Counted from the stretch's first letter, positions 41,973 to 51,785 are shown. The stretch is 64,000 nt of DNA from Superficieibacter electus (GCF_002915575.1 NZ_PQGD01000006.1:124001-188000); one strand, 5' to 3'. Notes: generated by a model not told the origin, from the sequence alone. Translations and numbers: made by a program.

Positions 41973-42446
41973 TTATTGCAGACGGAAAAAGCGACGGCTG
42001 GGAGAGGGAATAAAAAGCAGCAGCAGCACCATAATATCCGGCAGTTTCTGCATGACCAGAGAGTGAAAGATTTCCCGTCGATTCTCGCCAGCAATACTAA
42101 ATAACTCCGGATAGCCGTAACCCAGCGAGGCGGCCCATAAATAGCCAAATGCTGATATCTGCGCGAACAGGTAAAGCCAGCGCGCCCAACTTCTGCCCTT
42201 CACCACCGAAAAAGCACAGAGAATATCGACAAACAGTAAAACCAGGCTTGCCAGAAAAACCAGCGTCAGGCTCCAGGTCTGAGCGCTACGAAATATCAAT
42301 TCCTGAAGCCCTTTCCAGCCCAGCAGATTAAACAACATCAGCAGATCAACGCAGCGGATAAGGATGATCGCAATCGCCGCCACCTGCACTAACGCAGGGA
42401 CGTTCAGACGAGCGCCGGAGCGACGAGTTTTAGTGAAAAATCCCAA
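41973..42446 (-). CDS. ybjO: Inner-membrane protein YbjO (DUF2593)
   Basis: Conserved membrane protein of unknown function, 157 residues with about four hydrophobic segments. Highly conserved parts are ARLNVPALVQVAAIAII at the start and RWLYLFAQISAF...SLGYGYPELFSI and REIFHSLVMQKLPD later. In E. coli it lies between potI and rlmC, as here. Confidence 0.9.
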   Translation of the reverse strand: MGFFTKTRRSGARLNVPALVQVAAIAIILIRCVDLLMLFNLLGWKGLQELIFRSAQTWSLTLVFLASLVLLFVDILCAFSVVKGRSWARWLYLFAQISAFGYLWAASLGYGYPELFSIAGENRREIFHSLVMQKLPDIMVLLLLFIPSPSRRFFRLQ

Positions 42447-42523
42447 TGTGATCGCCTTCCATGAAAAACGGTGCCACTAAACAGGCGGCACCGATTGCAC
42501 ATTCTGTAACGATTTTAGGCGCA

Positions 42524-43369
42524 TCATCCGCGTCTTGCACGCTGGATATCCTTCGTTCGCTGCTTTTCTGCGCGCGCCATCAAACACCAGGCGATAAATC
42601 CGACAATTCCGACCACACCCAGGATCAGCGTTGCCAGAGCGTTAATCTCTGGATTGACCCCCATGCGCACGCTGGAGAATACCAGCATCGGCAAGGTGGT
42701 GGCTCCCGGGCCGGAAACAAAGCTGGCAATCACCAGATCGTCGAGCGATAGCGTGAATGCCAGCAGCCAGCCAGATACTACCGCAGGCATAATCATTGGC
42801 AACGTAATCACAAAGAAAACCTTTAACGGCGCTGCTCCCAGATCCATCGCCGCCTCTTCAATCGAGCGATCCAACTCGCGCAGACGGGATGAAATGACCA
42901 CCGCGACATAGGCCGTACAAAAGGTGACGTGCGCCAGCCAGATAGTGAGCATACCGCGATCCGCAGGCCAGCCGATCGCATGCGCCAGTGCAACAAACAG
43001 CAGCAGCAGCGACAAACCAGTAATCACATCAGGCATCACCAGCGGCGCGGTGATCATAAAAGCGAAACCGTTGGAGCCGCGAAAGCGTCCAAAGCGTACC
43101 ATCACTACCGCCGCAAGAGTGCCAAGGATCGCCGCCATGGTCGCCGCACAGGCCGCGATGGTTAAACTCAGGCCGACCGCGCTCATCATCGCCTCATCGC
43201 GGAACAGCTCACCATACCAGCGCGTGGACCAGCCCGCCCACACCGTTACCAGTTTTGAGCTGTTAAAAGAGTAAATCACCAGCATCAGCATTGGGGCATA
43301 GAGAAACGTAAACCCGATGATCAAAATGAGAATGCGCCACGGTGAACGTACTACCGGCAGGTTATTCAT
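42524..43369 (-). CDS. potI: Putrescine ABC transporter permease PotI
   Basis: Inner-membrane permease of the PotFGHI putrescine importer. The 281 residues have six membrane helices and an EAA-type loop (EEAAMDLGAAPLKVFFVITLPMI). The start MNNLPVVRSPWRILILIIGF matches E. coli; a longer reading adds 14 residues inside potH. Overlaps potH by 4 bp. Confidence 0.96.
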   Translation of the reverse strand: MNNLPVVRSPWRILILIIGFTFLYAPMLMLVIYSFNSSKLVTVWAGWSTRWYGELFRDEAMMSAVGLSLTIAACAATMAAILGTLAAVVMVRFGRFRGSNGFAFMITAPLVMPDVITGLSLLLLFVALAHAIGWPADRGMLTIWLAHVTFCTAYVAVVISSRLRELDRSIEEAAMDLGAAPLKVFFVITLPMIMPAVVSGWLLAFTLSLDDLVIASFVSGPGATTLPMLVFSSVRMGVNPEINALATLILGVVGIVGFIAWCLMARAEKQRTKDIQRARRG

Positions 43370-44319
43370 CCGTTCTCCCCCACGGTTTTTTGCTGATGCT
43401 TGTGGAACCACATGATGGGCACAATCAGCAATAACAACATCACAATGGCCACGGCGGAGGCGACCGGCCAGTCGCGGTTATTAAAGAACTCCTGCCACAG
43501 GACGCGGCCAATCATAATGCTGTCAGGGCCGCCGAGCAGTTCCGGGATCACGAACTCTCCTACGGCCGGAATAAACACCAGCATAGAACCGGCGATAATA
43601 CCGCCTTTGGTTAGCGGTACAATCACGCTGAAAAAGGTTTTCATTGGTCGCGCGCCCAGATCCAGCGCCGCTTCCACCAGCGAATAATCTATACGCGTCA
43701 GGGCGGTGTAAATCGGTAGCACCATAAACGGCAGGTAGGCGTACACAATACCAATATAGACCGCCAGATTGGTATGCAGGATGGTCAGGGGCTGATCGAT
43801 AACCCCGAGCCACAGTAAAACGTTATTGAGTATGCCGTTATTTTTGAGGATGCCCATCCACGCATAGACGCGAATTAAAAACGACGTCCACGATGGCAGC
43901 AGTACCAGCAGCAGCAAAATATTACGCGTGGAAGGCTTACTGTGCGCCACCGCCCAGGCCATCGGATAGCCCAATGCCAGGCAACATAACGTTGAGATGG
44001 CGGCCACCTGTAACGACTGTAGATAGGCTTCAACATAGAGCGGATCGTCGGTCAGTTGCAGGAAGTTGCCGAGATTCAGGGTGACTGACAACTGCCCGTC
44101 CGCCCATTCCATCAGGTCGGTATACGGCGGAATAGCCCGCGCCATCTCCGCAAGGCTGATTTTAAAGACAATCAAAAACGGCAGCAAAAACAGCAGTGCC
44201 AGCCAGATATAGGGCAGTGCAATCACCAGTTTACGGCCGTGCTTCATCTGCATTTTTGCCAGCCAGTGCGCGGCACCACCAGGTTGATGAGCGCGAGCCG
44301 GGGGTTCTAATGTACTCAT
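43366..44319 (-). CDS. potH: Putrescine ABC transporter permease PotH
   Basis: Partner permease of PotI, 317 residues with six helices and the EAA loop (VEAALDLGARPMKTFFSVIVPL). It begins 9 bp after the potG stop and overlaps potI by 4 bp, so the three genes are one operon. Confidence 0.96.
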   Translation of the reverse strand: MSTLEPPARAHQPGGAAHWLAKMQMKHGRKLVIALPYIWLALLFLLPFLIVFKISLAEMARAIPPYTDLMEWADGQLSVTLNLGNFLQLTDDPLYVEAYLQSLQVAAISTLCCLALGYPMAWAVAHSKPSTRNILLLLVLLPSWTSFLIRVYAWMGILKNNGILNNVLLWLGVIDQPLTILHTNLAVYIGIVYAYLPFMVLPIYTALTRIDYSLVEAALDLGARPMKTFFSVIVPLTKGGIIAGSMLVFIPAVGEFVIPELLGGPDSIMIGRVLWQEFFNNRDWPVASAVAIVMLLLLIVPIMWFHKHQQKTVGENG

Positions 44320-44328
44320 TGCCGCTCC

Positions 44329-45462
44329 TTATACCGTCAGTACCACACAGCTATCCGCATCCCAGCACAGACGCACTTCGTCGCCCCAGGTCGGCGTGCC
44401 GTTACGGTAGCGATGCTCGTTCTGTAACTGCGCGCTGAGCATCTGTCCGCTTTTCAGCCGCACATGGTAAATCGACAAGTCGCCCAGATAGGCAATGTGC
44501 ACTACCTCACCTACCGCAAAGTTAAAACCATCTGCCGGAATCTCATCGCAAAGTGTGATTTTTTCCGGACGCAGCGCGATGTAAACCGGCACGTTATCGA
44601 CAACGGAAGCATCCGGATCGACTTTCAATGGATGGACCAGCCCCGGCGATTCGATCACCAGGCCATCCTCCTCACGTGATTTCAGCAGACCTTCAAACAC
44701 ATTTACTGAACCAATAAATTCGGCGCTGTAGCGAGTGGTGGGATGCTCGTAAATCTCCTCCGGTTCGCCAATCTGGGCAAATTTGCCCCGGTTCATAATC
44801 GCAATGCGTCCGGCCATGGTCATCGCCTCTTCCTGGTCGTGAGTAACCATCACGCAGGTGGCACCGACGCGCTCCAGAATATCGACCACCTCAAGCTGCA
44901 TCCGGTCGCGCAGTTTTTTATCCAGCGCGCCCATGGGTTCATCCAGTAACAGCAGCTTGGGACGTTTTGCCAGACTGCGGGCCAGCGCCACACGTTGGCG
45001 CTGACCGCCAGATAACTGGTGCGGCTTGCGTTTGGCGAACTCCTGCATGTGCACCAGCGCCAGCATCTCTGCAACACGGGCCGTGATTTCACTTTTCGGC
45101 AGCTTGTCTTGTTTCAGGCCAAAAGCAATGTTCTGCTCAACAGTCATATGCGGGAAAAGCGCATAAGACTGGAACATCATATTAATTGGGCGCTGGTACG
45201 GCGGGACATGGGCCAGGTCCACACCATCAAGCACAATCTGGCCGGCCGTCGGCTGTTCAAATCCCGCCAGCATGCGCAATAGCGTGGATTTCCCACAGCC
45301 GGACGCGCCAAGCAGCGCAAAAATTTCGCCTTTATAAATAGTCAGGCTGACATCATCTACGGCGTGCTGGCCGTCGAAGGATTTGGTCAGGTTGCGGATT
45401 TCCAGCAGCGGTGTCAGTGCCTTACGGGTTTTCGCCTGCGGGCGGAGGATCGCGTCATTCAC
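44329..45462 (-). CDS. potG: Putrescine ABC transporter ATPase PotG
   Basis: Cytosolic ATPase of PotFGHI: Walker A GASGCGKST, signature LSGGQRQR, Walker B LLLLDEPMGALDKK, and a C-terminal TOBE regulatory domain. I choose the GTG at 45462 (protein starts MNDAILRPQAKTRKAL, 377 residues) because GGAGAG lies seven bases upstream and the length matches E. coli. The in-frame ATG at 45480 adds six residues and has no ribosome site. Confidence 0.95.
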   Translation of the reverse strand: MNDAILRPQAKTRKALTPLLEIRNLTKSFDGQHAVDDVSLTIYKGEIFALLGASGCGKSTLLRMLAGFEQPTAGQIVLDGVDLAHVPPYQRPINMMFQSYALFPHMTVEQNIAFGLKQDKLPKSEITARVAEMLALVHMQEFAKRKPHQLSGGQRQRVALARSLAKRPKLLLLDEPMGALDKKLRDRMQLEVVDILERVGATCVMVTHDQEEAMTMAGRIAIMNRGKFAQIGEPEEIYEHPTTRYSAEFIGSVNVFEGLLKSREEDGLVIESPGLVHPLKVDPDASVVDNVPVYIALRPEKITLCDEIPADGFNFAVGEVVHIAYLGDLSIYHVRLKSGQMLSAQLQNEHRYRNGTPTWGDEVRLCWDADSCVVLTV

Positions 45463-45562
45463 TCGGGTGCTCTCCGGCATATAACATAAAATGGTGCAAC
45501 TGCATCAGAATGGTGCATCTTGCCCGACAAATACTGTCGCCGGGCAAGACGTTCTGCTGCTG

Positions 45563-46675
45563 TTATTTACCGCTCTTCACTTTTGTCCAGGCGCGGGTTC
45601 TCACGCGATCAATTTTGGGTTCCTGAACGTTCAGAGTAAACATTTTGGCACGTACGTCATCCGGCGGATAAATGCCGGGGTTATTGCGCACTTCGGCGCT
45701 CACCAGAGAGGTGGCCGCTTTGTTGGCGCTGGCGTAATAAATATGGTCCGAGACATGGGCAATAACGTCAGGGCGCATCAGATAATTAAGGAATTGATAC
45801 GCTTCATCTTTGTTTTTGGCATCTGCTGGCATCGCAAAAACATCAAAAAACGCCAGCGCACCTTCTTTCGGAATGGAATACGCGATATTCACGCCATTCT
45901 TCGCTTCTTTAGCGCGATTCGCGGCCTGCAGCACATCGCCTGCCCAGCCGATAGCCACACACGTGTCGCCATTTGCCAGATCGTTAATGTACTGGGAGGA
46001 ATGGAAGTAACGGATATTTGGCCGCAGTTTCAGCAGCAGATCGGTCGCAGGACCGGTATAATCATCGGCTTTAGTGCTGTTGGGGTCTTTACCGAGATAA
46101 TTCAGCACGGTAGCAAAAATCTCTTCCGGCGCGTCGAGGAACGAAACGCCACAGCTCTTAAGCTTCGCCAGATTTTCCGGTTTCATCACCAGATCCCAGC
46201 TGTTTACTGGCGCATCGCTGCCGAGCGCAGCTTTCACTTTGTCCACGTTGTAGCCGATGCCAGTGGTCGCCCACATATAGGGCATCGCGTATTTATTCTC
46301 GGGATCGTGCTTCGCCACCAGTTTCAGAAGTTCCGGGTCGAGGTTCTTCCAGTTAGATAACTTGCTTTTATCCAGCGGCTGAAATACGCCCGCCGAGAGC
46401 TGACGTTCAAGGAAACTGGCCGATGGCACGACCAGGTCGAAACCAGTGCTGCCCGCCATCAGTTTACCTTCCAGCACTTCATTGGAATCGAATACGTCAT
46501 ACACCACTTTGATGCCAGTTTCTTTTTCGAAGTTGGCTACCGTATCCGGCGCAATATAGTCAGACCAGTTGTAGACATGGAGTGTTTTTTGTTCAGCTGC
46601 GAGCGTGCCAGCAGAGACGGCCATTAGCGCACCCGTAACCAGACCTGTTAACCATTTTTTACTTAAGGCGGTCAT
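45563..46675 (-). CDS. potF: Periplasmic putrescine-binding protein PotF
   Basis: Captures putrescine in the periplasm for PotGHI. The 370-residue precursor has a signal peptide ending near AGTLAAEQK (about 27), then HVYNWSDYIAPD, the start of the polyamine-binding fold, and SASFLERQL, GWAGDVLQA and YPPDDVRAKMFTLN. First gene of potFGHI, with 100 bp before potG. Confidence 0.97.
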   Translation of the reverse strand: MTALSKKWLTGLVTGALMAVSAGTLAAEQKTLHVYNWSDYIAPDTVANFEKETGIKVVYDVFDSNEVLEGKLMAGSTGFDLVVPSASFLERQLSAGVFQPLDKSKLSNWKNLDPELLKLVAKHDPENKYAMPYMWATTGIGYNVDKVKAALGSDAPVNSWDLVMKPENLAKLKSCGVSFLDAPEEIFATVLNYLGKDPNSTKADDYTGPATDLLLKLRPNIRYFHSSQYINDLANGDTCVAIGWAGDVLQAANRAKEAKNGVNIAYSIPKEGALAFFDVFAMPADAKNKDEAYQFLNYLMRPDVIAHVSDHIYYASANKAATSLVSAEVRNNPGIYPPDDVRAKMFTLNVQEPKIDRVRTRAWTKVKSGK

Positions 46676-47021
46676 ATCTCTTTTCCTTCTCAGCGTTCGT
46701 TAATAAACGAACAAAAATGTATGCATTACAGGATATGCAAGATTCATGCATATTTTCTCGGCCTACGCAGAATAGTTGAGAAGGCTCGCCCTGGAGCATT
46801 GCTCGCTATTTTAAGCCCGGCAAGAATAACTTTAGCCAGAGTGCGAGGCTATAGCCCAGATTAAAAAACGCCGTTTATCAATTTTTTATGCAGTTTTTGT
46901 CTATGGGATAAGGCAAAACTCGGGAAAGCGAGGTGAATAATTCTTTAAAAAGAGGTTAAAGGCAGAATAAAAACAGGCAATACGCCGCGGCTCTGGCGGC
47001 GACTGCACTACTGTAAGAGGA
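46676..47021. other. potF-ybjN intergenic region
   Basis: About 345 bp between two minus-strand genes. It must contain the potF promoter. I see no gene, tRNA, REP unit or convincing terminator; the segment near 46840-46940 is AT-rich. Confidence 0.55.
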
Positions 47022-47501
47022 TTAGTGAAGAGAATGGTACTGGATATCGTCTTTCGCCGTTTCTTCCTCTTCTGCGGTGAAGAGGAGCTGGTTTGCGCCC
47101 GCTTCAAGGATCACCATCGAGATCTGCTCTTCGCTATGGCTGAGAAACCATGCGAACTGCGCTTTTGTCACCCCGACCGCAGCCGGCAATGAGTAACACA
47201 CCACCAGCTTGGGCAGATTATCATCCTGAATATCCAGGAATGCTTTTACCGTCAGCGAGCTGGCATTAATGGCTGACAAATCGCAGGCCAGCGGCAACAG
47301 CGCGGAGGGCTTCACTTCAGCCAGCGCGGAGAACAGAATGATATTGTCGAGAATATCGATCTTGGCGTCAAAAATACCGTCGAAATTCTGCATATGCGGG
47401 AGGTGCAACGCCTGGCAGGTATCACACTCGAAAAAGCTTATTCCCAGTTCGTCGAGCCATTGACGTAACGTATCCAGACCCGGAACGACGAGTGCATCCA
47501 T
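47022..47501 (-). CDS. ybjN: YbjN family sensory-transduction-like regulator
   Basis: Conserved enterobacterial protein (COG5465). In E. coli it affects motility, biofilm and stress responses, with an unknown mechanism. The start at 47501 gives MDALVVPGLDTLRQWLDELG, 159 residues, matching E. coli; the longer reading adds 21 unrelated residues. FFECDTCQALHLPHMQNFDGI and SLTVKAFLDIQDDNLPKLVVC are the conserved parts. Confidence 0.92.
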   Translation of the reverse strand: MDALVVPGLDTLRQWLDELGISFFECDTCQALHLPHMQNFDGIFDAKIDILDNIILFSALAEVKPSALLPLACDLSAINASSLTVKAFLDIQDDNLPKLVVCYSLPAAVGVTKAQFAWFLSHSEEQISMVILEAGANQLLFTAEEEETAKDDIQYHSLH

Positions 47502-47588
47502 AGTGCGTACAACCTCATGAAATAAAATATCAGCGCCATAGCTTACGCAAAAAGCACTGCGCATGCCATGCTACACGGTGAAAATGCG

Positions 47589-48491
47589 TTATCCGCCCAT
47601 TTTCAGACTGTATTCCGGAGTAGCCTGGCACTCGATCCACTGGATCATGCGGCCAGCAATGTCGATGCCCGTCGTCTTTTCTATGCCTTCAAGACCAGGG
47701 GACGCATTCACCTCCATGACCAGCGGGCCACGGGTGGCGCGCAGGATATCCACGCCGGCGACATCAAGCCCCAGAGTCTGGGCAGCCGTGGTGGCGATCT
47801 GCCGCTCACGCTCGCTGATGGTCGCAATTTTTGCCACACCGCCCCGGTGCAGATTAGAGCGAAAATCTCCGTCTTTTGCACAACGCTCAATGGCTGCCAC
47901 CACTTTATTACCGACCACCAGGCAGCGAACATCCCGCCCTTTCGCTTCCGCGATGTATTCCTGCACCAGAATGTGTGCGTTCAGACCACGAAAAGCATCA
48001 ATAACGCTTTCTGCTGCCTGGCGCGTTTCTGCCAGCACCACGCCGATCCCCTGAGTCCCTTCCACCAGTTTCACCACCAGCGGCGCACCTCCCACCATCT
48101 CGATTAAATCGCTGGTGTCATCAGGGGAATGGGCCATACCGGTCAACGGAAGGTCGATGCCTTTACGCGCCAGCAGTTGCATAGAGCGCAGCTTGTCACG
48201 CGCTCGGGCAATCGCGACCGACTCATTAAGCGGATAGCTGCCTAACAACTCGAACTGTCGCAGTGCCGCTGTGCCGTAAAACGTGATGGCGGACCCGATG
48301 CGCGGGATCACCGCGTCAAAATGCGGTAACCGACGGCCTTTGTAGTGAATAGAAGAGACCGACGGATTAATATTCATATAGCAGGAGAGCGGATCGAGAA
48401 TATCAACCGTATGGCCGCGCTGCATGGCGGCCTCACGCAGACGTTTGCAGGAGTAGAGCGTTCCGTCCCGGGACAAAATGGCAATTTTCAC
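47589..48491 (-). CDS. rimK: Ribosomal protein S6 glutamate ligase RimK
   Basis: ATP-grasp ligase that adds glutamates to the C-terminus of ribosomal protein S6; also makes poly-alpha-glutamate in vitro. The 300 residues show the ATP-grasp core ([34 protein letters not shown]) and the metal-binding [15 protein letters not shown]. Between nfsA and ybjN, as in E. coli. Confidence 0.95.
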   Translation of the reverse strand: MKIAILSRDGTLYSCKRLREAAMQRGHTVDILDPLSCYMNINPSVSSIHYKGRRLPHFDAVIPRIGSAITFYGTAALRQFELLGSYPLNESVAIARARDKLRSMQLLARKGIDLPLTGMAHSPDDTSDLIEMVGGAPLVVKLVEGTQGIGVVLAETRQAAESVIDAFRGLNAHILVQEYIAEAKGRDVRCLVVGNKVVAAIERCAKDGDFRSNLHRGGVAKIATISERERQIATTAAQTLGLDVAGVDILRATRGPLVMEVNASPGLEGIEKTTGIDIAGRMIQWIECQATPEYSLKMGG

Positions 48492-48540
48492 CCTTTACCT
48501 CTCTGAGAAGACCTGAAAACCCGCCTTATGATACCGCTTC

Positions 48541-49263
48541 TTAGCGGGTTGCCCATCCCTGTTTATGCAAATAGTCAAGGATGAAAGGACGACTTTCTTT
48601 AACGATGGTACGGCGAATATGATCGCTCCAGGTATCACGGCGCGTGTTGCTGCCGCGGTGTAAATAGTAATTTGCCAGTTCCTCATCGTACTGTGCCAGT
48701 ACTGATTCATCCAGCGGCTGATAGTGGTTTTCGTGAACCAGCATCGCTTCGGGCATGCGAGGTTTGACATCCGGGTCGTCCGCAGGCCAGCCAAGGCACA
48801 GCCCAAACAGCGGAAGCACGTATTTTGGCAGTTGCAGCAGTTCGGTCACCGCCTCAATACTGTTACGGATGCCGCCGATATACACCCCACCCAGCCCCAG
48901 CGACTCAGCGGCCGTCATGGCGTTTTGCCCCAGCATCGCGGTATCGACCGCGCCCAATAACAGCTGTTCGGCAAGCCCGAGCTGCGCATCCGGGCAGATT
49001 TGCAGATTACGGTTGAAATCGGCACAGAATACCCAGAACTCGGCGGCGTCAGCGACATGGCGTTGGCCACCGGTCAGCGTCACCAGCGATTCCCGCATCT
49101 GGCGGTCAGTCACCCGCACAATCGAGCTGCACTGCAAGAAGCTGGAACTGGAGGCCGACTGGGCGCTGGCGATGATAGCGTGACGCTGTTCGTCAGTGAT
49201 AAGGCGATCGGTGAAATGGCGAATTGAGCGATGGCTACGCAGAAGATCGATAGTCGGCGTCAT
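48541..49263 (-). CDS. nfsA: Oxygen-insensitive NADPH nitroreductase NfsA
   Basis: FMN flavoprotein reducing nitro compounds and quinones by two-electron steps with NADPH; activates nitrofurans. The 240 residues start MTPTIDLLRSHRSIRHFTD (FMN-binding RSIR) and contain SLGLGGVYIGGIRN and the C-terminal LHKQGWATR. The chosen start matches E. coli; the longer reading adds 31 unrelated residues. In K-12 nfsA follows ybjC and is SoxS-controlled; here ybjC and grxA are absent and ybjM lies immediately upstream. Confidence 0.95.
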   Translation of the reverse strand: MTPTIDLLRSHRSIRHFTDRLITDEQRHAIIASAQSASSSSFLQCSSIVRVTDRQMRESLVTLTGGQRHVADAAEFWVFCADFNRNLQICPDAQLGLAEQLLLGAVDTAMLGQNAMTAAESLGLGGVYIGGIRNSIEAVTELLQLPKYVLPLFGLCLGWPADDPDVKPRMPEAMLVHENHYQPLDESVLAQYDEELANYYLHRGSNTRRDTWSDHIRRTIVKESRPFILDYLHKQGWATR

Positions 49264-49326
49264 TACATTTTCCTGTCTGGCGTTAGTGAAATAATCACTC
49301 CCTCTCATAGCTACAGGCGGGGAGCG

Positions 49327-49343
49327 ATACCAGTATAGGGTAT
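49327..49343. promoter_or_regulatory. 17-bp palindrome over the likely nfsA -10 element
   Basis: ATACC-AGTATAG-GGTAT is a perfect 5-7-5 inverted repeat. On the minus strand its centre contains TATACT (49337 down to 49332), a good -10 hexamer 70 bp upstream of nfsA. The regulator is unknown. Confidence 0.4.
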
Positions 49344-49377
49344 AACTTCCCGTCATTTACTCGCCAGCAAAAGACCG

Positions 49378-49746
49378 TTACCTGTCTTTACTTTCCAGAA
49401 GTGAGCTAATAAATAAAAAGCACAGCGCTCCCAACGCACACCAGAATACCGCACTCAACAGCCACGCCAGCTCCTGCCAGAGCGAACGCTGAGATGTAAA
49501 AAACAGATGCATTACGGCCAGGCATAACGGAGCCGCCAGCATCGCCCCCAGCAGCGGGCGTAACACGCGCTGACGAGATGACATAAAACTGGCCACTGCG
49601 CCTGGCAGGATAAAAAACAATAACCCCAGTTCCGGGGTACCCGCGTCGCGAAACGCACCGTGCATTTTCATTGCCAGACTAAGACACACAACAATAAAAA
49701 GTAAAAAGCAGCAGATAACGCCGGCCCAACCCCGTTCAGACTTCAA
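49378..49746 (-). CDS. ybjM: Inner-membrane protein YbjM
   Basis: Conserved membrane protein of unknown function, 122 residues with about four hydrophobic segments. WAGVICCFLLFIVVCL at the start and ELAWLLSAVFWCALGALCFL near the end identify it. The start codon is TTG at 49746, five bases after a strong AGGAGG. In K-12 it is separated from nfsA by grxA and ybjC; here it is 114 bp upstream and co-directional. Confidence 0.88.
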   Translation of the reverse strand: MKSERGWAGVICCFLLFIVVCLSLAMKMHGAFRDAGTPELGLLFFILPGAVASFMSSRQRVLRPLLGAMLAAPLCLAVMHLFFTSQRSLWQELAWLLSAVFWCALGALCFLFISSLLESKDR

Positions 49747-49922
49747 AGGTTCCTCCTGACTCTTTCTCTATCAAACCGACTTTTAGCCTCTGTTGGCACC
49801 TGGTCAGATAAAGCATTACGGCATCCCCTGCCAAAAAAAGCGCCCACGCGAGCACGTACGATTCTTACTAGCCGTTACATTCAGGAACGATTAAACTAAC
49901 GGCCTGTTTCAACGTAATAAAC

Positions 49923-49960
49923 AACGCGGGTTACTTTTACTGGTCTTATGAATCCGCGTT
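49923..49960 (+). promoter_or_regulatory. Hairpin in the ybjL leader
   Basis: AACGCGGGTT (49923-49932) and AATCCGCGTT (49951-49960) can pair over nine or ten bases, enclosing 18 nt. It lies 64 bp before the ybjL start. The rest of the ybjM-ybjL gap (49747-50023) holds no gene and no grxA remnant. Confidence 0.4.
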
Positions 49961-50023
49961 AAAACAGTAGCCCAAAACACTTTTTCTTTCAACAAGTTAC
50001 TCGTAAACAAGAAGTTAGCTTTC

Positions 50024-51709
50024 GTGAATATAAACGTCGCAGAATTGTTAAATGGGAATTACATCCTGTTATTATTTGTTGTCCTGGCACTGGGCCTGTG
50101 CCTGGGTAAATTACGCTTGGGTTCGGTACAACTCGGTAATTCCATTGGCGTTTTAGTCGTCTCATTATTACTGGGACAACAGCACTTCAGTATTAACACA
50201 GACGCCTTAAATCTCGGCTTTATGTTGTTTATTTTTTGTGTTGGTGTGGAAGCTGGGCCAAATTTTTTCTCCATTTTTTTTCGCGACGGGAAAAATTACT
50301 TAATGCTGGCGTTAGTAATGGTCGGTAGCGCTATGCTCATTGCCCTGGGGTTAGGCAAGCTGTTTGGCTGGGATATCGGCCTGACGGCCGGTATGCTGGC
50401 TGGCTCAATGACCTCTACTCCGGTGCTGGTTGGTGCGGGGGACACCCTTCGCCATTCGGGCATGCAAGGAGGGCAACTGTCGCAGGCGCTCGACAACCTG
50501 AGCCTTGGCTACGCGCTGACCTATTTAATTGGTCTGGTCAGCCTGATTTTTGGCGCACGCTATCTGCCCAAACTACAGCATCAGGATTTACAGACCAGCG
50601 CCCAGCAAATTGCCCGTGAACGTGGCCTTGATGCTGATGTAAACCGTAAAGTGTATCTGCCGGTGATCCGTGCTTATCGCGTCGGGCCTGAACTGGTTGA
50701 ATGGGCTGATGGAAAAAATCTGCGCGAGCTGGGGATTTATCGTCAGACGGGCTGCTACATTGAGCGCATTCGTCGTAACGGTATTCTTGCAAACCCGGAC
50801 GGCGACGCGGTACTGCAAATGGGCGATGAGATAGCGCTGGTTGGTTATCCGGATGCCCACGCCCGGCTCGATCCCAGCTTCCGTAACGGGAAGGAAGTAT
50901 TTGACCGCGATCTGCTGGACATGCGCATCGTAACCGAAGAGATTGTTGTCAAAAACCATAATGCGGTAGGCCGCCGGCTGGCGCAGTTAAAACTCACGGA
51001 TCACGGCTGTTTTTTGAACCGGGTGATCCGCAGCCAGATTGAAATGCCAATTGATGATAACGTGGTGTTGAATAAAGGCGATGTTTTACAGGTGAGCGGC
51101 GACGCCCGGCGCGTAAAAACCATCGCTGACCGCATCGGCTTTATTTCGATTCACAGTCAGGTAACCGATCTGCTGGCTTTCTGTGCTTTCTTCATTGTCG
51201 GTCTGATGATCGGTATGATCACGTTCCAGTTCAGCTCGTTCAGTTTTGGCGTAGGTAATGCCGCAGGCTTGTTGTTTGCCGGCATCATGCTCGGTTTTCT
51301 GCGTGCCAACCATCCGACCTTTGGCTATATACCGCAGGGCGCGCTGACAATGGTGAAAGAATTTGGTCTGATGGTGTTTATGGCAGGCGTAGGCCTTAGC
51401 GCCGGGAGCGGCATTGGTCATGGTCTCGGCGCAGTCGGCGGACAAATGCTGATTGCCGGGCTAATTGTCAGCCTCGTCCCGGTGGTAATTTGCTTTTTAT
51501 TTGGCGCTTACGTACTGCGTATGAATCGCGCACTGCTGTTTGGTGCCATGATGGGCGCACGTACCTGCGCTCCTGCCATGGAAATTATCAGTGATACCGC
51601 ACGCAGTAATATTCCGGCGCTGGGTTATGCGGGCACCTATGCTATCGCTAACGTACTGCTCACGCTGGCAGGAACCCTGATTATCATCATCTGGCCGGGC
51701 ATAGGATAA
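50024..51709 (+). CDS. ybjL: Putative transporter YbjL (AspT/YidE family)
   Basis: Predicted inner-membrane antiporter of the aspartate:alanine exchanger family. The 561 residues have about ten to twelve helices in two AspT repeats ([34 protein letters not shown]) flanking two cytosolic TrkA-C/RCK-like domains (about 200-375). The start codon is GTG ([18 protein letters not shown]) with only a weak ribosome site. Length equals E. coli YbjL. Followed by the RybB sRNA gene. Confidence 0.92.
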   Translation: MNINVAELLNGNYILLLFVVLALGLCLGKLRLGSVQLGNSIGVLVVSLLLGQQHFSINTDALNLGFMLFIFCVGVEAGPNFFSIFFRDGKNYLMLALVMVGSAMLIALGLGKLFGWDIGLTAGMLAGSMTSTPVLVGAGDTLRHSGMQGGQLSQALDNLSLGYALTYLIGLVSLIFGARYLPKLQHQDLQTSAQQIARERGLDADVNRKVYLPVIRAYRVGPELVEWADGKNLRELGIYRQTGCYIERIRRNGILANPDGDAVLQMGDEIALVGYPDAHARLDPSFRNGKEVFDRDLLDMRIVTEEIVVKNHNAVGRRLAQLKLTDHGCFLNRVIRSQIEMPIDDNVVLNKGDVLQVSGDARRVKTIADRIGFISIHSQVTDLLAFCAFFIVGLMIGMITFQFSSFSFGVGNAAGLLFAGIMLGFLRANHPTFGYIPQGALTMVKEFGLMVFMAGVGLSAGSGIGHGLGAVGGQMLIAGLIVSLVPVVICFLFGAYVLRMNRALLFGAMMGARTCAPAMEIISDTARSNIPALGYAGTYAIANVLLTLAGTLIIIIWPGIG

Positions 51710-51752
51710 AACTGAAGTTTGCACAATAACGAAAATTTTTTGCAACCGCACA

Positions 51753-51780
51753 GAACTTTTCGTTTGGGCGCTAGTCATAA
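51753..51780 (+). promoter_or_regulatory. Sigma-E-type promoter of rybB
   Basis: GAACTT (51753-51758) and TCATAA (51775-51780) are 16 bp apart, and the RNA start expected from homology (51786) lies five bases after the -10. E. coli rybB is a sigma-E regulon member. Confidence 0.8.
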
Positions 51781-51785
51781 TTAGT

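Noticed and set aside
45491-46360. 289-residue plus-strand open frame opposite potF
   Set aside because: Entirely antisense to a well-conserved periplasmic binding protein, without a recognisable product; shadow of potF codon bias.
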